25,314 nt of DNA from the NCBI GenBank assembly GCA_002083615.1, contig MSXO01000063.1, positions 216-25,529 on the forward strand, in the 5' to 3' direction. Positions 23,996 to 25,314 of the stretch are shown here, in pieces. The stretch is from Proteobacteria bacterium ST_bin11. GTDB lineage: Bacteria > Pseudomonadota > Gammaproteobacteria > Methylococcales > Methylomonadaceae. Under the pieces are notes generated by a model that was given only the letters and a program-made list of their open reading frames with translations, was not told the origin of the DNA and did not search any database. Each line of letters opens with the position of its first letter. Position 1 is the first letter of the stretch. Made by a program: the position numbers and the translations under genes.

Positions 23996-25314
23996 TTATC
24001 TTATTTGCTGATGCTCAGGACGAAGCAAATCGTTCACTGTTTTTACCGGATTGAAGGTTTCGATAGGAACTTCAACAAAAATTGTATTCCAATCGCTCAT
24101 GGCTCCATTCCAAAGTCCGGGCAACTCTAAAGCTTTCAATTCTTTACCACCCTTCGATTTGGATGAAATAAATCCGGTTTTCTTATCGACATATCGTAAA
24201 AGATTAAATTTTTCGCCTTTGTAGTTTTTCACTCCACAGACCAAATCGACAGGATTAAAATGTGTTGAATCCATCATTTTAGCTTTTTCAGCCGGATTTG
24301 ATAAATCAATTTGCGAACTTTCGAGGATTTGAGTAGACACGGTTCCATCTGAATTTACAGTAAGAAAAGGACCACCACCAGGCTCTCCGGTATTTTTAAC
24401 CATACCACAAACCCTAATCGGACGATTTAGTTTTGACTTCAGATACTGTTTTAATTCACTTTCATTCAATTTGTTAATTTCAGGGTGAATATTATTGAGT
24501 TCCTTCTCGCAAAACAGAGCAATTTCATGTAAGCTCGAAATAGAGATATTATCTTCCTCCAATAATTGAAGATTTTCAAACGCTTTTTTCTGAAGCTTAA
24601 TCAATAAACCCGCAATAGCTTTCTTGTATTTAACTGTTTGATTTTTAAGAGAATCAGGAACCACGTTATCGATATTTTTAATAAAAATAACATCTGCATT
24701 CAAATCGTTCAGATTTTCAATAAGAGCACCATGTCCTCCGGGGCGAAAAACTAATTTTCCATTTTCGCGAAATGGTTGATTTTGTTCGTCGACAGCTATA
24801 GTGTCAGTCGATGGTTTTTGTTCTGAAAAACTGATATTGAATCTTTTACCCAGTACATTTTCGTATTCAGAAAGCGTACCATTTACATGATTTTCAAACA
24901 GTTGACGGTGTTCAGTTGAAACTGTGAAATGAATATTTACTTCATTTGATGCATTAGAGGCATACACCCCACCTTCCACCAAATGCTCCTGTAGCGAAGT
25001 ACGTTTTTCGTTGTTATATGTGTGAAATAAAAGCAAGCCTTTAGGCAACGCACCATAATTCAAGCCATTACTGTTTAATAAATTAGACACAATAGCTTTC
25101 GTTTCTCCATTTTTAATCAAATCATCAATACTTTTATTATTATTTTTCAAACAACATTCGTTCAAAGCATTGTAAAAAGCGAAGTTTTTAATTTCAGTAA
25201 TAAATTTAATTTCAGATGGTTTTGTTGGTTCGGCATAATCAGCATCCAAAAACTCATATAAATCTTTGAACATACGACTGGCAGCACCCGACGCCGGAAC
25301 AAATTTGAGTATTG
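23996..25314 (-). CDS. DUF4301 family protein, 5' end beyond window
   Basis: The visible part is 438 residues and runs off the right edge. ATG 25273 is internal, since the frame stays open to 25312 and reads ILKFVPASGAASRMFKDLY. That segment belongs to the DUF4301 family of Bacteroidota, whose members I recall as about 500 residues. Family-like blocks follow: EHLVEGGVYA, FNISFSEQKPSTDTIAV, FRPGGHGALIENLNDL (about 24707-24748), FIKNIDNVVPD, and VCGMVKNTGEPGGGPFLTV. PASGAASRM resembles a nucleotidyltransferase loop, and PGGHGAL with NIDN resembles UDP-sugar pyrophosphorylases; this role is inference. The gene is far more AT-rich than its neighbours, with Lys, Asn and Ile abundant, suggesting a foreign origin or a chimeric contig. 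Confidence 0.85.
   Translation of the reverse strand, partial: ILKFVPASGAASRMFKDLYEFLDADYAEPTKPSEIKFITEIKNFAFYNALNECCLKNNNKSIDDLIKNGETKAIVSNLLNSNGLNYGALPKGLLLFHTYNNEKRTSLQEHLVEGGVYASNASNEVNIHFTVSTEHRQLFENHVNGTLSEYENVLGKRFNISFSEQKPSTDTIAVDEQNQPFRENGKLVFRPGGHGALIENLNDLNADVIFIKNIDNVVPDSLKNQTVKYKKAIAGLLIKLQKKAFENLQLLEEDNISISSLHEIALFCEKELNNIHPEINKLNESELKQYLKSKLNRPIRVCGMVKNTGEPGGGPFLTVNSDGTVSTQILESSQIDLSNPAEKAKMMDSTHFNPVDLVCGVKNYKGEKFNLLRYVDKKTGFISSKSKGGKELKALELPGLWNGAMSDWNTIFVEVPIETFNPVKTVNDLLRPEHQQIR

Noticed and set aside
25271..25273. ATG 25273 as the DUF4301 start
   Set aside because: The frame stays open upstream and encodes the conserved FVPASGAASR segment, so this Met is internal.
1..25314. 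CRISPR array, tRNA, rRNA, insertion sequence or prophage
   Set aside because: No regularly spaced repeats, cloverleaf-like sequence, rRNA segment, transposase or integrase was seen on either strand.

Overview
The window reads as a gammaproteobacterial chromosome segment of about 48-50% GC by eye, with 22 tightly packed genes. Its final 1.3 kb looks foreign. DksA, GluQRS, RpoS, a four-cysteine FNR, a FeoABC set with a cysteine-bearing FeoC, a YadGH-type exporter and a DUF3581 protein all point to Gammaproteobacteria. The general flavour of the proteins suggests a Methylococcales-like methanotroph, but no methane- or methanol-oxidation gene is present, so the order is a guess. No rRNA, tRNA, CRISPR array, transposase or integrase was seen.

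Layout: (1) 63-2814, minus strand: feoA-feoB-feoC ferrous-iron uptake genes joined by 4-base ATGA overlaps, behind a candidate promoter with a Fur-like site. (2) 3045-4979, minus: a secreted PQQ-type beta-propeller protein. (3) 5270-8710, plus: an orphan FliK-like protein, fructose-1,6-bisphosphatase, and an FNR-type oxygen sensor. (4) 8715-10381, minus: an ABC-2 exporter pair. (5) 10500-13240, plus: Ppx/GppA phosphatase overlapping an unknown membrane-anchored protein. (6) 13308-14288, minus: rpoS, followed by a 480-bp AT-rich gap holding a strong palindrome. (7) 14769-15260, minus: a membrane-anchored J-domain protein, divergent from mobB-moeA (15339-17100, plus), the molybdenum-cofactor genes. 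(8) 17188-19410, minus: aminotransferase, rhodanese and DUF3581 as an overlapping operon. (9) 19521-23707, plus: dksA-gluQ-acs-eamA in a very tight array.

Several genes belong to nutrient and stress control (ppx/gppA, rpoS, dksA, fnr). Others serve central carbon metabolism (fbp, acs) and cofactor or metal supply (feo, mob/moe). This looks like ordinary core-genome content rather than an island.

The unusual part is the right edge. After eamA there is a small frameshifted reading frame (23737-23965), then a perfect 13-bp hairpin (23944-23974), then an abrupt switch to AT-rich sequence. That sequence encodes a DUF4301 protein of Bacteroidota type, truncated by the window edge. Either this is a recent transfer or, at least as likely, a chimeric contig joint. 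The DUF4301 protein also carries motifs resembling UDP-sugar pyrophosphorylases, which would suggest a function for a family of unknown role. A second oddity is gluQ, which has no ATG, GTG or TTG start upstream of its HIGH-type motif. No clearly new multi-gene system was found.
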